Shown here in pieces: positions 33,647 to 41,933 of a stretch of DNA of 64,000 nt. The stretch covers positions 62,001-126,000 of the forward strand of contig NZ_LHVE01000010.1 in NCBI RefSeq assembly GCF_001269655.1, written 5' to 3'. Under the pieces are notes generated by a model. It was not told the origin of the DNA, searched no databases, and was given only the letters and a program-made list of their open reading frames with translations. Source of the stretch: Pseudomonas thivervalensis (GTDB lineage: Bacteria; Pseudomonadota; Gammaproteobacteria; Pseudomonadales; Pseudomonadaceae). The translations under genes were made by a program, and so were the position numbers. Numbering within the stretch: position 1 is the first letter of the stretch; each line of letters opens with the position of its first letter.

Positions 33647-34738
33647 ATGCGCTTGCAACTTAACGATGTGGTGCAGGAATTCATCGTGTCCAACGGAAGA
33701 ATAGCCCATAGCTATTTCTCTCTGTCCGAAAAGATCATTGAGTCGTTGTGCGAATCCAATGTCGCCAAGGAAGCGATATTGCTGCGCGTGTTGGAACAGG
33801 CCGAATCCGTCACGGCCCATTATTTCAATGCTCATCAACAAGTGCTCGAGGGCGTTTATGCCCATGGGATCGAAACCTCCGTCAGCCAGAACGTTTCGGT
33901 GCTGGAGCCTGTTCACGCTAACCCGACCATACTGGCCCCGGTGCCGGCCGCCGAAGCCGCCGTAGAGACATCGGCACTCAGCTACGGGCAATGGTTGCGC
34001 AGCGAAATCAGCACGGTCACCGGCTTCCAGGCGCAGCAGATCGACTTCGATCAGAGTTTCGAGAGCCTGGGGATCGACTCCCTGGGGCTGGTGGATATTT
34101 TCGAGTCCCTGGCCCAGCACTTTCCCGAAAAGAAAGACCTCACCGCGCAGCTCTTCGATGCCCCTACCCCGACCGCCTTGCTGGCACGGCTGGAAGCCGA
34201 TCAGCAGGCGCCGGCGGTGGACGTCCACCGGTGGGTGCTCGAGCAACTGGCGGCGATCACCGGCTTTACGGTCGAGCAGATCGACCCGGCACAAAGCTAT
34301 GAAAGCCTGGGCCTGGATTCGCTGGTGCAGCTGGATTTCCTTGAGTCGGTCGTCGCCCTGTGGCCGCAGCTCAAGGCCCACAGCTCCGAGCTGGCCAATG
34401 CCAAGTTCCCGCAGACAACCATCGCCCTGATTCAGGCCGCCCTGGCCGATCCCCAACCGCAAGCAGCGCCTTGCGAAGTGACTGCACCTGCCGCGACGGA
34501 CACTCAAGGGCAAGAAGCCAACCTGTTGCTGAGCGCCCTGTCGCCGTTGATCCCGGACGCCGCGCAGTCGATCGACATCCAGACTCCGTTCGCCCAACTG
34601 GGTCTCAACGGCTTTGCCCGGGAGGCGCTCTGCCAATCCATGGCCCAGCAGTGCTCGGCCAGCGAGTTTGCCGGTGAAGCGCTGATGTCCCGTCGCACGC
34701 CCCAGGATGCCTTGTCGCTGCTGACCAGGCTGAGCTGA
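33647..34738 (+). CDS. Tandem carrier protein: three ACP-like domains, the third degenerate
   Basis: 363 residues, ribosome site AGGAGAACC. An N-terminal segment of about 110 residues without recognised motifs is followed by three acyl-carrier-like domains. The first has ESLGIDSLGLVD with pantetheine serine S145, the second ESLGLDSLVQLD with S225. The third has the same helix context (TPFAQLGLNGFAREALC), but the D-S pair is N321-G322, so it cannot carry the phosphopantetheine arm. Domains are joined by Ala/Pro-rich linkers. It sits directly upstream of the ketosynthase and should supply chain-elongation intermediates. Tandem ACPs are typical of PUFA-type synthases. Confidence 0.9.
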   Translation: MRLQLNDVVQEFIVSNGRIAHSYFSLSEKIIESLCESNVAKEAILLRVLEQAESVTAHYFNAHQQVLEGVYAHGIETSVSQNVSVLEPVHANPTILAPVPAAEAAVETSALSYGQWLRSEISTVTGFQAQQIDFDQSFESLGIDSLGLVDIFESLAQHFPEKKDLTAQLFDAPTPTALLARLEADQQAPAVDVHRWVLEQLAAITGFTVEQIDPAQSYESLGLDSLVQLDFLESVVALWPQLKAHSSELANAKFPQTTIALIQAALADPQPQAAPCEVTAPAATDTQGQEANLLLSALSPLIPDAAQSIDIQTPFAQLGLNGFAREALCQSMAQQCSASEFAGEALMSRRTPQDALSLLTRLS

Positions 34739-34816
34739 TACCAGCAGCGAGCAACAGGAATGGAATCCGGGTGACCGAACAGATCACCCAACAGTTTGGC
34801 GATCAGGAGACAGGGT

Positions 34817-37800
34817 ATGAGTGGCGCAGCAACAACAGCGGGCGATTTTTGCTTCAGCGCGATGGCGGGCGAGTTTCCAGGGGCGCCGTCAACGGAGGCG
34901 CTTTGGCAGTTGCTTGCCCAAGGGCAGGTCGCACCGATCGAATCGATGCCGACACGCTGGGAAGTGGACAAGGGGGCGATCTATTCAACCAAGGCCGGCG
35001 AGAAGGATCGTACGTATCTGGACAGCGCTTTTTGCCTGACCGACGATGCCTCGACCCCGTCACGGCACGAAGGACGCCAGGTTGCCATCGGCAAGAAAGT
35101 GCTCCAGACGCTGCTCGGCCAGCTGGCCGCACAAGGCTCGCCACTGAACGGCGAGCGCACGGCGCTGGTGGTCGCGACATCCTGGAGTGACGAGAGCTAT
35201 TTCGTCACCGGTCTGTCCGGAAAAGCCGATGCACCGCTGGGCTTTACACCGGGTGAACAAGTCGCGGCATTGGCCGCGGCCTTTGCCCTGGGTGGGCCGG
35301 CGTTATCGGTGGACACGGCGTGCAGTTCGTTCCCCTATGCCCTGGACATGGCCCAGGCGCTGGTCAACAGTGGCCAGGCGGACAACGCGATTGTCATGGC
35401 CCTCAACACCGTGCTGCCACCGGCGCTGTTCCTGGGCTTCTCGCAATTGACGGCGTTTTCCGCGCGGGCGCGGATGGAAGCCTTCGGCCAGGACGCCGAC
35501 GGCATTGTGCCGGGCGAATGTGCGGTCGCGTTTCTGGTTGAACCGCTCGCCGAGGCCCTGACGGCGCAGCGCCGTCCCCTGGGCGTCTTGCGCGCCCTGG
35601 GCATGTCTGCCGACGGCGCCGAGGGGTCGGTGTTTGCCCCTGGCAAACGGGCCCAGTACTCGGCTTACCAACGTGCCTATCGCGGCCTTGATCCACGCGA
35701 CGTGGACTACATCGAGACCCACGGCACCGGCACACCGCTCGGGGATGCGACGGAGCTGGCCTCGCTGGACAGCTTCTTCGCCCCCCATCGCCCGGACGGC
35801 GAGAAAATCATCATCGGCTCGATCAAGTCGGTCATCGGCCATCCCTTGGCCGCTGCTGGCGGCGCTTCGCTCGCCAAGGCCTTGATGATACTGAGCCACA
35901 AGGGCATTCCACCGCAGCCCGGCTACCGTCCCAGCACCAAGGTCGACGATACCTGCCTGCGACTCGCCACCCAGCAGGTACATCCTCTGGAGGCGCGTCA
36001 GTCAGCGACACGGATTGGCATCTCCAGCTTCGGTTTTGGCGGCGCCAACGCGCACCTGGTGGTGGAGGAGTACAGGCCCGACGACCGCCCTGCCGCAGCC
36101 CCCGCAAACACCTGCGGCGTGGTGAGGTTGGACCTTGCCATCGTCGAGGCTGAAGCCGCGCTGGGCAGCCACCGTTCGTTGCAGGCATTCCAGCAGCAAC
36201 TCGACCAACCGGCGGCACCTTCGGTCGTGTTTCCTTATGGGCGTTTCGTTGATTACACCCCGGTGCCCGGTCAGCCTTTGCTGGGCAAATTCCTCGCCCA
36301 GGACCATGTCATCGATATCGATGGCTTCGGCATGGGCCCCAAGCCGCTGGCCCACGTCGACCCGTTCAAGCTGTTGATCACCGATCGCGTCAATCACTTG
36401 CTGCGACGCTTGCCGGGCGTGGCCGGTTCGTCCGATACCGCGATGGTGATGTGCTGCAACATGGGCGGCGAGCGCTTCAGCAACGCCTACAGCAGCGCCC
36501 ACAACTTCTATTCCCGGGCCCAGGGCGCGGCGCCAGGCGTCGAGGTAACTGACGTGGCAACCATGTTGCCGAACATGCTGTCCGGCTACCCGGCGCAGAT
36601 TTTTGACTTCAAGGGTTTTCATCAAACCCTGGTCGGCACCGCAGGTCTGTTCTGGCAAACCTTGCTGGCCTCGCCGCAATGGTTCGACAACGGCATCACC
36701 ACGCTCCTGCTCGGCGCAGGGCGTTTTGTCAGCGGTGAAATCGAGGTCGAGCGCGCCCGGCGCAGCACGACGCTGCAGGGTGAAGGACTGGGGCTGCTGG
36801 CGCTGCGTCGCTATCAGCCAGAGGCCACTGAAAAGCCCTTGCTGGTGATCCGCGCCGCGGTCCTCGGCCATGCGGCCGGTTCGCTGGGAGAGGCTTGCCG
36901 TTTGTTGGGCAAAGCGCCGGGCGACTATTCGAACGTTGAAGTCTGCGAGTTGCAGCCGGTTGCGACACCTGCCAGCGGATCGCTACAGGCGATCACCGGT
37001 TTCCTCGCCGAAGCCAGTGGCATCGAAACCCTGCTGGCGGTGATGTTGAGAGGCGCGTCCAATACCGTGATCGAGGTGCGCGAAGCGGGCAAGGCGGTGA
37101 TGTGGCTGTTTACCGAGCAGCTTCGCCAGTGGAACCCGACCACGGCCGAGGTCAGCACGCCCATCAAGCATCCTTTCGTATTGCGTTTCGCCCATTCGTC
37201 ATCCCACGATTTGCAGCAGGTCATCACACCTGTCAGTCGGGTGCGCGAGCCACAAAACGATGGCGTCGACGTGCAGCAGCTCAGCGACATGCTCACCAGC
37301 ACCCTGCTCTCCGGGCTACGGGTGCGGGTGCGCGCCATGGAAAGTCTGTTCGCCCTGCACCGTGGCGATGCCACCCAGCGTCCGGCGCACTGGCAACGCA
37401 GCGCGGAACATAGCGTGATCACCAACGCCCAGCGCAACGCTCAGTCCCTGCGCGCCCAACTCGTGGTGAATGAAGCGCACCCGTACTTCTTCGATCATCC
37501 CCTGGATCACATTCCGGGCATCTTGTTGCTGGAGGGGGTGCTGCAATTGCTCGAGCTGGCCATGCCGCCGCTGAGCGGACGGGTCGCCTACATCAAGACC
37601 CTGACGATCAAGTTCCAGCATTACGTACAAAAGCACGGCACGGTCGATCTGCACGTGGAGCCAGGCGAAGATTCCCAGGTGTTCCATGCGAAGGTCATGC
37701 AGGCCGGAAAAGTGATGTGCACCTGCGCCCTCGCAATGGCCTACAGCTCGGCGTTCGAGACATTGCCGACCAGCGAATTCACCGCCACGCCCTGCCGCGA

Positions 37801-38227
37801 CAAGGCCCTGTTGCACAAGGCCAGGGCGGAAAACGTCATCGTCAGTGACATGAGCGGCGTCGCCCAGGGCCTGAGCGTGGACACCGTGAAACTGCCGCAG
37901 GAACACTTCTTCCAGGCAGGCGATCCCCAGCACTATTCGATGGTGTATTTCCTCGAAGTGGCTCGCCAGTGCTACATGCAGATTGCCCATAGCCACCTGC
38001 AAATTCCCCTCAATACCCCGATGAACCTGCTGGCCTTGAGTTTCACCCTGGATCGGCCCATCCCCAGGAACAGCCCGCTGTCATTGGCGCCGCAGGCCGG
38101 TTTCGATGCTGCGCTCCAGGCCTTCAAGACCAACCGCATCTATATCGACCTGTTCAACCGGGGCGAAAAAATCGGTCAAGCCAGCATTACCGCCCAGGTG
38201 CTGAGTCAATCCGCACCGGCAGCCTGA
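34817..38227 (+). CDS. Ketosynthase - inactive KS-like - AfsA-type hotdog fusion synthase
   Basis: 1136 residues from ATG 34817 (AGGAGACAGGG upstream). Residues about 10-430: a full ketosynthase with the triad C169 (DTACSSF), H302 (ETHGTGTPLGD) and H342 (IGHPLAAAG). Residues about 480-700 resemble a second ketosynthase without the active Cys, comparable to a chain-length factor. Residues about 860-1136 carry two AfsA-like repeats: H888-PYFFDHPLDHIPGILLLEG, and a second repeat near D1036 with FLEVARQCYMQIAHSHLQIPL. AfsA condenses a beta-ketoacyl carrier-bound chain with dihydroxyacetone phosphate; dehydratase action is the alternative. Together with the ACP gene it forms the core of the pathway. 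Confidence 0.85.
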   Translation: MSGAATTAGDFCFSAMAGEFPGAPSTEALWQLLAQGQVAPIESMPTRWEVDKGAIYSTKAGEKDRTYLDSAFCLTDDASTPSRHEGRQVAIGKKVLQTLLGQLAAQGSPLNGERTALVVATSWSDESYFVTGLSGKADAPLGFTPGEQVAALAAAFALGGPALSVDTACSSFPYALDMAQALVNSGQADNAIVMALNTVLPPALFLGFSQLTAFSARARMEAFGQDADGIVPGECAVAFLVEPLAEALTAQRRPLGVLRALGMSADGAEGSVFAPGKRAQYSAYQRAYRGLDPRDVDYIETHGTGTPLGDATELASLDSFFAPHRPDGEKIIIGSIKSVIGHPLAAAGGASLAKALMILSHKGIPPQPGYRPSTKVDDTCLRLATQQVHPLEARQSATRIGISSFGFGGANAHLVVEEYRPDDRPAAAPANTCGVVRLDLAIVEAEAALGSHRSLQAFQQQLDQPAAPSVVFPYGRFVDYTPVPGQPLLGKFLAQDHVIDIDGFGMGPKPLAHVDPFKLLITDRVNHLLRRLPGVAGSSDTAMVMCCNMGGERFSNAYSSAHNFYSRAQGAAPGVEVTDVATMLPNMLSGYPAQIFDFKGFHQTLVGTAGLFWQTLLASPQWFDNGITTLLLGAGRFVSGEIEVERARRSTTLQGEGLGLLALRRYQPEATEKPLLVIRAAVLGHAAGSLGEACRLLGKAPGDYSNVEVCELQPVATPASGSLQAITGFLAEASGIETLLAVMLRGASNTVIEVREAGKAVMWLFTEQLRQWNPTTAEVSTPIKHPFVLRFAHSSSHDLQQVITPVSRVREPQNDGVDVQQLSDMLTSTLLSGLRVRVRAMESLFALHRGDATQRPAHWQRSAEHSVITNAQRNAQSLRAQLVVNEAHPYFFDHPLDHIPGILLLEGVLQLLELAMPPLSGRVAYIKTLTIKFQHYVQKHGTVDLHVEPGEDSQVFHAKVMQAGKVMCTCALAMAYSSAFETLPTSEFTATPCRDKALLHKARAENVIVSDMSGVAQGLSVDTVKLPQEHFFQAGDPQHYSMVYFLEVARQCYMQIAHSHLQIPLNTPMNLLALSFTLDRPIPRNSPLSLAPQAGFDAALQAFKTNRIYIDLFNRGEKIGQASITAQVLSQSAPAA

Positions 38228-38284
38228 GCATTGAACGAATCTGCCCACCCCGCATGACCGTGCCCCCATAACCAAGGTGTCGCC

Positions 38285-38755
38285 ATGAACGATGTCAACG
38301 TGCAAGTCATAGTCAAATCGCCCCCTTCTGAAATCTGGAAGCTCTGGAGCAATTTCCCCGAAGCGCCGCTATGGGATACCGACGTGCGCCAGTGCCAGCT
38401 CGACGGTCCGTTCCAGGCGGGAACGCGCGGCAAATGTGTCCTCAAGAATGGCTTGAACATGCCCCTGAAACTGGAAGCCGTGAGCCTGCACGAAAGTTAT
38501 CGCAACAGCGCACGGCTGCTCTGGATCGACCTCGAATTCGACCATCGGATGCGCAGGCTCTCTGCCGATGAAACCCATGTCGTCCATAGCGCGAAGATTT
38601 CCGGCCCGTTGAGCTTCCTGTACCGCGGGCTGCTGCGCAAAGCGTTGACCGTAGCGATGACCACCGCCCTGGACAACCTCTGCACGCTGGCTGAACAACG
38701 GGCCATCGGCGCCCCTAGGCACGGGAAAACCGCGACGCCTTTGCACCTCGTATGA
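38285..38755 (+). CDS. SRPBCC / polyketide-cyclase-like protein
   Basis: 156 residues, ribosome site AAGGTG. It opens with the START/SRPBCC pattern VNVQVIVKSPPSEIWKLWSNFPEAPLWDTDVRQCQLDGPFQAGTRGKCVLKNG and has the closing long helix (ALTVAMTTALDNLCTLAEQ). Such proteins bind hydrophobic ligands and include polyketide cyclases. It follows the synthase by 57 bases and may aid cyclisation or binding of the product. Its stop overlaps an ATG in the frame of the next gene. Confidence 0.8.
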   Translation: MNDVNVQVIVKSPPSEIWKLWSNFPEAPLWDTDVRQCQLDGPFQAGTRGKCVLKNGLNMPLKLEAVSLHESYRNSARLLWIDLEFDHRMRRLSADETHVVHSAKISGPLSFLYRGLLRKALTVAMTTALDNLCTLAEQRAIGAPRHGKTATPLHLV

Positions 38756-38811
38756 ATACCTCCCGGACTCGCTTCACTTACTTTTCGATAACAGCACATT
38801 TCGGATCGAGC

Positions 38812-39510
38812 ATGAACCTACAGAAAAACACCCAATATCTTGTCATGGGCATCGTTGGCCTCGGGGCTATTGCCTCGGCATCGTGTTTCGCCGACACGCT
38901 CGGCCCCTATGTCAGCGGCATGGGCGGCGTGAACTGGGTCGCGGAACAGGACCTGACCCAGAACAACGGCGACTTCGTCGAGATGGAATTCAATCAACCA
39001 CTGCACTCGGGATACGCCACCGGGTTGGCATTGGGCTGGCGGTTTCCGGTCGGGCTACGACCCGAGGTGGAACTGAGCTACCGCCGCAACACCCTGGACC
39101 AGTTCAATAACCGGATCTATGAAGGCGGAAGCAGCATCGAAGGCAAAGGCGAAGAAGAAGCCAGCAGCCTCATGGCCAACCTCTGGTATGACATCTCGAA
39201 CCTGCCCGCCCCCTTGAGCCGCTTCACACCTTATATTGGCGGTGGCCTGGGCTACGCCGTACTGACGATCAAGGGTCTGGAAGCTGGCGGGGTCGAGTTC
39301 GGCGGCACCCATCGCGACACCGTCACGGCCTGGCAACTCGGCGCCGGCGTCGCTTACGAGCTCAGCGAACATTGGTCCATGTCCCTGGATTACCGCTACT
39401 TCAAGACCGGCGAAGCGAACTTCGGCAAGATCCAGGGCCTGCCCCAGGCCGATGTGGAAACCGAATACAACGCCCAGTCGTTGATGCTTGGCTTGCGGTA
39501 CTGGTTGTAG
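38812..39510 (+). CDS. OmpA/OmpW-like outer-membrane beta-barrel protein
   Basis: 232 residues from ATG 38812, which gives a proper signal peptide (MNLQKNTQYLVMGIVGLGAIASASCFA); an in-frame ATG at 38752 overlaps the previous stop. The mature part alternates polar and hydrophobic strands (GPYVSGMGGVNW, PEVELSYRRNTL, FTPYIGGGLGYAVL, WSMSLDYRYFKTGEA) and ends in an aromatic barrel signature, LGLRYWL. Eight-stranded barrel of the opacity/OmpA N-terminal type. It may be last in the biosynthetic operon and could help release of a hydrophobic product; this is inference. Confidence 0.85.
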   Translation: MNLQKNTQYLVMGIVGLGAIASASCFADTLGPYVSGMGGVNWVAEQDLTQNNGDFVEMEFNQPLHSGYATGLALGWRFPVGLRPEVELSYRRNTLDQFNNRIYEGGSSIEGKGEEEASSLMANLWYDISNLPAPLSRFTPYIGGGLGYAVLTIKGLEAGGVEFGGTHRDTVTAWQLGAGVAYELSEHWSMSLDYRYFKTGEANFGKIQGLPQADVETEYNAQSLMLGLRYWL

Positions 39511-39522
39511 GGGGTAGACGGA

Positions 39523-39541
39523 TCGGCGCCTTAGGTGCCGA
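39523..39541. terminator. Possible hairpin between convergent genes
   Basis: TCGGCGCC-TTA-GGTGCCGA forms an 8-bp stem with one G-U pair, 12 bases after the outer-membrane protein stop. There is no good T run, so its role as a terminator is doubtful. Confidence 0.3.
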
Positions 39542-39614
39542 TTCGTCCTTCACGGCTTCGCCGTCCAAGCCATGGGGCCAGGGCTACGCCACCTGCTGCG
39601 GGTGAGTCGAATTT

Positions 39615-40115
39615 CTAGATCGAAAGCGTAAAACGGCATCCACCCTCGATTTCCTCACCACCCGACAACGCTCCAGGCACAAACCCACACCGCTCAAGGA
39701 CCTTCCTTGAGCCAACGTTGTTCTCATAGACATAAGCCACCAGCCCCGTAAGCCCCCAACGCATCCGCGCCGCCTGGATCAGATGTTTCAGGGCCTGTGT
39801 TGCCAGCCCTTGCCCGCACACACGTTGATCAATGCGATAGCCCACCTCGGCGCAACCGTGTGGTGAATGGATGCCTTTCAAATTCGCCCGTCCCACGATT
39901 CTCCCGCTGGAATCTTCGATCACAAACGGGTGCCAGGCGCCCTTGGCAAAGTCGGCCAGATAGCTTTCGATGTGATCGGTGACGCCCGCCCATGAATAAA
40001 AGGCCGGGGCACGTGCATCGATATGCGACTCGAACCATTCACGGTTGTGGATCTCGAAGGCCAGCAGCGCTTGCACATCGGTCATTTCCAGCTCGCGAAT
40101 CCTGAATGGCTTCAC
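39615..40115 (-). CDS. GNAT-family N-acetyltransferase (RimJ/RimL type)
   Basis: 166 residues from GTG 40115, chosen for the AGGAG site 9 bases upstream; an ATG at 40169 would add 18 residues without a good site. RimJ-like order: FRIRELEMTDVQALLAFEIHNREWFESH, FVIEDSSGRIVGRANLKGI, acetyl-CoA loop RIDQRVCGQGLATQALKHLI, and NNVGSRKVLERCGFVPG. The family acetylates protein N termini, amino sugars or small amines. Monocistronic, convergent with the outer-membrane protein; substrate unknown. Confidence 0.88.
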   Translation of the reverse strand: MKPFRIRELEMTDVQALLAFEIHNREWFESHIDARAPAFYSWAGVTDHIESYLADFAKGAWHPFVIEDSSGRIVGRANLKGIHSPHGCAEVGYRIDQRVCGQGLATQALKHLIQAARMRWGLTGLVAYVYENNVGSRKVLERCGFVPGALSGGEEIEGGCRFTLSI

Positions 40116-40202
40116 TGATTGTTTCTCCTGGTCCTTGAAGCGCAATCGTAAGGTCGAGTGGTCGTTCATGGCGAGGATTTCTGCTTGCGCCTTGTGTTGG
40201 GT

Positions 40203-40473
40203 CTGCTGCGCAGCCCAGCGGGAGCAAGCTCCCTCGCCACAAAAAGCGGCGCAGGTCCGTCCGATGGGACAGGTGGACGGAACACCCCTCGCTACAGTTT
40301 GGTGTGTGAATGATTCACGCCTTCTCCAGCCAAACACAGTACCGTGGCGAGGGAGCTTGCTCCCGCTGGGCTGCGCAGCAGCCCCAAAAAGTAGAATGCA
40401 GTCTGCCTGACACACCACAGGGTCAGGCTTCAGGGCCGCTGCGCGCCCCAGCGGGAGCAAGCTCCCTCGCCAC
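40203..40473. repeat. Cluster of three REP elements (family B)
   Basis: A second palindromic repeat family, core GTGGCGAGGGAGCTTGCTCCCGCTGGG, occurs at 40344-40385 in one orientation and at 40203-40240 and 40434-40473 in the other. It fills the gap between the GNAT gene and the polyamine operon end. Confidence 0.85.
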
Positions 40474-40502
40474 GGGGTTCGTTTGATGGGGATCCTAAAC
40501 GA

Positions 40503-40537
40503 AAAATGCTCCGTACCTTTCGATACGGAGCATTTCT
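40503..40537 (-). terminator. Terminator of the polyamine operon
   Basis: Perfect 12-bp stem (AAATGCTCCGTA with TACGGAGCATTT); on the - strand it continues ATTTTTCG, giving the U run. It lies about 125 bases after the carboxynorspermidine synthase-type stop. Confidence 0.75.
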
Positions 40538-40663
40538 TCAAGGCTTCCCGCGGATTGCCAGGGACTCACACGCTGGTGAGTCGCCCGGTTCAATCGCCTG
40601 CCGAATCCACAGCGATTCTGCAGTGCCTAGCGGGGAGCCAGGGCGGAACCTGCCTGGAGTCCT

Positions 40664-41908
40664 TCAGGCGTCCTGGTTCCAAGGACGATCCCCATGCTCA
40701 TCCTTGATGCGCGTCGGCAGGCCCATCACATCCAGCGCCTCAAGGAACGCCTCGGCAGGCAGCTCCTCGACGTTGACCATGCGCTGCACGTCCCACTCGC
40801 CACGGGCCACCAGCAAGGCCGCGGCCACGGGTGGCACGCCGGCGGTGTAGGAAATGCCCTGGCTGTCGGTTTCGGCGTAGGCGTCCTCGTGGTCGGCCAC
40901 GTTGTAGATGAACATCTCGCGCGGCTGGCCATCCTTGGTGCCCTTGACCAGGTCGCCGATGCAGGTCTTGCCGGTGTAGCCCGGCGCCAGCGAGCTCGGG
41001 TCAGGCAGCACGGCCTTGACCACTTTCAGCGGCACGACTTCCAGGCCTTCGGCGGTCTTGACCGGTTGCTCGGAGAGCAGGCCGAGGTTCTTGAGCACGG
41101 TGAACACGTTGATGTAGTGCTCGCCGAAGCTCATCCAGAAACGCACGTTGGGCACGTCGAGGTTCTTCGACAGCGAGTGCACTTCGTCGTGACCGGTCAG
41201 GTACAGGTTCTGCGAGCCTACGACTGGCAGGTCGTCAGTGCGCTTGACTTCGAACATGGTGTTGCTGGTCCACTGGCTGTCCTGCCAGCTCCACACCTGT
41301 CCGGTGAATTCGCGGAAATTGATTTCCGGGTCGAAATTGGTGGCGAAATATTTGCCATGGGAGCCGGCATTGACGTCGAGAATGTCGATCGAATCAATGC
41401 GGTCGAAATGCTGTTGTTGCGCCAGTGCCGCATAGGCATTGACCACACCCGGGTCGAAGCCCACGCCGAGAATGGCGGTGATGTTCTTCTCCTGGCACTC
41501 CTGGAGATGGTTCCACTCGTAGTTGCCGTACCAGGGCGGCGTCTCGCAGACCTTGCCCGGCTCTTCGTGGATGGCGGTGTCCAGGTAGGCCACGCCGGTA
41601 TCGATGCAGGCACGCAGCACCGACATGTTGAGGAAAGCAGAGCCGACGTTGATGACGATCTGCGACTCGGTTTCGCGAATCAGCGCCTTGGTCGCTTCGA
41701 CATCCAGAGCGTTCAGCGCAAAGGCCTTGATGTCGGCGGGTTGCTTGAGGCTACCCTTGGCCTTGACGCTGTCGATGATGGCCTGGCATTTGGAGATGTT
41801 GCGCGACGCGATAGCAATACGACCGAGTTCGTCGTTGTGCTGCGCGCACTTGTGGGCCACCACCTTGGCGACACCTCCTGCACCAATGATAAGTACGTTC
41901 TTCTTCAA
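40664..41908 (-). CDS. Saccharopine-dehydrogenase-family carboxy(nor)spermidine synthase/dehydrogenase
   Basis: 414 residues if translation starts at TTG 41908, which has AAGGAG upstream and begins just before the cofactor fold (KKNVLIIGAGGVAKVVAHKCAQ); an ATG at 41968 would overlap the decarboxylase gene. Motifs: ASRNISKCQAIIDSVK, INVGSAFLNMSVLRACIDTGVAYLDTA, ILGVGFDPGVVNAYAALA. The enzyme couples an aldehyde (aspartate semialdehyde) to a diamine reductively, giving the carboxy-polyamine that the upstream-encoded NspC decarboxylates. The pair gives an alternative route to spermidine or norspermidine. The unusual start codon is an inference. Confidence 0.87.
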   Translation of the reverse strand: MKKNVLIIGAGGVAKVVAHKCAQHNDELGRIAIASRNISKCQAIIDSVKAKGSLKQPADIKAFALNALDVEATKALIRETESQIVINVGSAFLNMSVLRACIDTGVAYLDTAIHEEPGKVCETPPWYGNYEWNHLQECQEKNITAILGVGFDPGVVNAYAALAQQQHFDRIDSIDILDVNAGSHGKYFATNFDPEINFREFTGQVWSWQDSQWTSNTMFEVKRTDDLPVVGSQNLYLTGHDEVHSLSKNLDVPNVRFWMSFGEHYINVFTVLKNLGLLSEQPVKTAEGLEVVPLKVVKAVLPDPSSLAPGYTGKTCIGDLVKGTKDGQPREMFIYNVADHEDAYAETDSQGISYTAGVPPVAAALLVARGEWDVQRMVNVEELPAEAFLEALDVMGLPTRIKDEHGDRPWNQDA

Positions 41909-41933
41909 TTTCTTTATTTCTCCTTCCGCCAGC

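Noticed and set aside
28546..38755. Dialkylresorcinol (Dar) or aryl-polyene type cluster
   Set aside because: The ketosynthase is fused to AfsA-type repeats and accompanied by tandem ACPs, phosphatase and monooxygenase, which does not match the DarABC set, and no aryl-polyene dehydratase/ketoreductase array is present.
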